A stretch of DNA of 6,371 nucleotides, taken from the NCBI GenBank assembly GCA_031290205.1, contig JAITNZ010000071.1, positions 1-6,371 of the forward strand, in the 5' to 3' direction. The stretch comes from Spirochaetaceae bacterium. Lineage in GTDB: Bacteria; Spirochaetota; Spirochaetia; Treponematales; Breznakiellaceae. Numbering within the stretch: position 1 is the first letter of the stretch; every line of letters starts with the position of its first letter. Under the pieces are notes generated by a model that had not been told where the DNA came from, did no database searches, and was given only the letters and a program-made list of their open reading frames with translations. The translations under genes and the position numbers were made by a program. Below, piece after piece: positions 5,892 through 6,371 of the stretch.

Positions 5892-6080
5892 TTACCGTAG
5901 CCGCTCCAGCGCCTCTTCCCGCCTGACGCCTGCCTCCTCAGGCGGGCGCGCAAGCAGGGCGAGCTCCAGCCCCAAATCCTCCGCCGCGCTGAACATCGCG
6001 CGGTTCAATTCGCGGGAGAAGGGAGACAACTACCTTATAGTCATAACAAGTTCAATCTTCCCCGTCAGTTGGCTAATCGG
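5892..6080 (-). pseudogene. Possible gene remnant or 45-residue small protein
   Basis: From the minus-strand codon at 6080 a frame reads PISQLTGKIELVMTIR, meets TAG (6030-6032), and continues LSPFSRELNRAMFSAAEDLG and on to a stop at 5892-5894, ending REEALERLR. The part after the TAG is strongly helix-forming and amphipathic, rich in Glu, Arg, Leu and Ala. It could be a 45-residue protein starting at TTG 6029 (AAGG four bases before the TAG), a 34-residue one from ATG 5996, or the decayed 3' end of a larger gene with an in-frame amber codon. The hairpin at 5918-5946 lies inside it and encodes about PPEEAGVRR. I do not recognise a family. Confidence 0.25.
5918..5946. repeat. Palindromic element with two competing stems
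   Basis: CCCGCCTGA (5918-5926) and TCAGGCGGG (5938-5946) form a perfect 9-bp stem with an 11-base loop. Inside the loop a second CGCCTG (5927-5932), a tandem copy of the left arm, can instead pair with CAGGCG (5939-5944). The right arm therefore has two possible partners. No T-run follows on either strand, so this is not a standard terminator. Confidence 0.65.
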
Positions 6081-6091
6081 TCAATGAGCCT

Positions 6092-6111
6092 CCTCGCGGC
6101 AAGCCGCGAGG
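6092..6111. repeat. Perfect G+C-rich hairpin (9-bp arms)
   Basis: CCTCGCGGC (6092-6100) and GCCGCGAGG (6103-6111) are perfect complements around AA; in practice an 8-bp stem with a CAAG tetraloop. There is no T-run on either side, which favours a dispersed palindromic element over a terminator. Confidence 0.7.
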
Positions 6112-6194
6112 TATCCTGTTAGCGTTGCAGGCTCCACGAGGCTGGGTGCACTTCAAAATTCGTGGTAAATCAGGTAGGCGCTATGGAAATCTCC

Positions 6195-6342
6195 AGTATA
6201 AGGAGGGGGGAAGTCTCCCCCTCGCCCGATACTTGCACCCGAACCGGTGAGGGTGTTTACGCAATTAATCTAACACGGCGTAGCGCCAGCGAAAGCCGCT
6301 GTTCAGAAGGCGTTATCAGTGCGCCGCGCCGCAAAATTGCGT
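6195..6342. repeat. Nested multi-stem inverted-repeat region
   Basis: Several complementary pairs follow one another. AGTAT (6195-6199) pairs with ATACT (6229-6233), enclosing a G-run/C-run hairpin (6203-6211 with 6216-6223, loop AGTC, one bulged G). CACCC (6236-6240) pairs with GGGTG (6251-6255). ACGCAATT (6259-6266) pairs with AATTGCGT (6335-6342), enclosing TCTAACACGGC (6269-6279), which can pair with 6295-6307 over 11 bp with two single bulged C bases. The order resembles a compact folded RNA or single-stranded DNA structure. It matches no RNA family I recognise. Confidence 0.45.
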
Positions 6343-6371
6343 CGCTACCCCGCCCAATAATAGCACCCGAT

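Larger units (their letters stand above)
5767..6371. other. Long spacer with no intact gene
   Basis: No full-length gene is supported. It contains an A8 run at 5788-5795 (a T-run on the minus strand just before the glucosaminidase gene), a TTGCA-TAT-TGCAA palindrome (5879-5891), a possible gene remnant (5892-6080), two strong hairpins (5918-5946 and 6092-6111) and a nested fold from 6195 to the end. No good promoter for the minus-strand glucosaminidase gene was recognised, though TAAAAT lies just after the T-run on that strand. Confidence 0.5.

Noticed and set aside
5554..6087. Plus-strand open frame of 177 codons
   Set aside because: Its first third is antisense to the signal peptide and linker of the glucosaminidase gene, and the rest is low-complexity Ser/Ala/Arg from the palindrome region. 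The minus-strand reading is more protein-like.
31..6303. GCCGCTGTT at 31-39 and 6295-6303, and TGGGCGGGGTA at 64-74 with its complement at 6346-6356, as paired ends of one element
   Set aside because: Matches of 9 to 11 bases are expected several times by chance in a window of this length, and the flanks do not align.
6268..6315. Integron attC-like site (ATCTAAC fits RYYYAAC; bulged stem; GTT nearby)
   Set aside because: The partner side reads GTTCAGA or GTTATCA, not GTTRRRY. The stem is too short, lacks separated R and L boxes, and no integrase or cassette array is present.

Overview
The window (about 50% G+C by eye) carries five intact protein-coding genes separated by repeat-rich spacers. 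The gene content points to a strict or near-strict anaerobe: a hybrid cluster protein with the N-terminal cysteine spacing of the anaerobe-type (class I) enzymes, beside a Crp/Fnr regulator of the HcpR kind. A relaxed lipobox on a glucosaminidase-domain lipoprotein, the ScpA sequence and the style of the MFS protein make a spirochaete (Treponema-like) the most likely source. That assignment is inference from remembered family resemblance, not from a search.

Layout. Positions 1-302 are non-coding and hold a cluster of short G+C-rich hairpins, the last of which runs into the end of the first gene. A Crp/Fnr regulator (303-1046, minus) and hcp (1131-2723, plus) are divergent, with 84 bp between their starts. 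That gap holds a perfect GTTGT-N4-ACAAC palindrome placed to act on both genes. Positions 2724-3064 form a spacer with nested inverted repeats built on CTCCGTG and a 35-bp diverged copy of a sequence also present at 268-302. scpA (about 3068-3886, plus) follows. An MFS permease gene (3883-5094, minus) meets scpA tail to tail, with the two stop codons overlapping. The permease lies 12 bp downstream of a glucosaminidase lipoprotein gene (5107-5766, minus). Its Shine-Dalgarno run begins inside the stop codon of the glucosaminidase gene, so the pair looks translationally coupled. Positions 5767-6371 have no intact gene. They hold a possible gene remnant on the minus strand, two strong small hairpins and a complex nested fold near the end.

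Functionally there are three unrelated units. One is a nitrosative-stress module (regulator plus Hcp). One is a chromosome-condensation subunit (ScpA, without scpB in the window). One is an envelope pair (peptidoglycan-cleaving lipoprotein plus a 12-helix permease of unknown substrate). No tRNA, rRNA, CRISPR array, transposase or phage gene was recognised. The most unusual material lies in the spacers, not in the genes.
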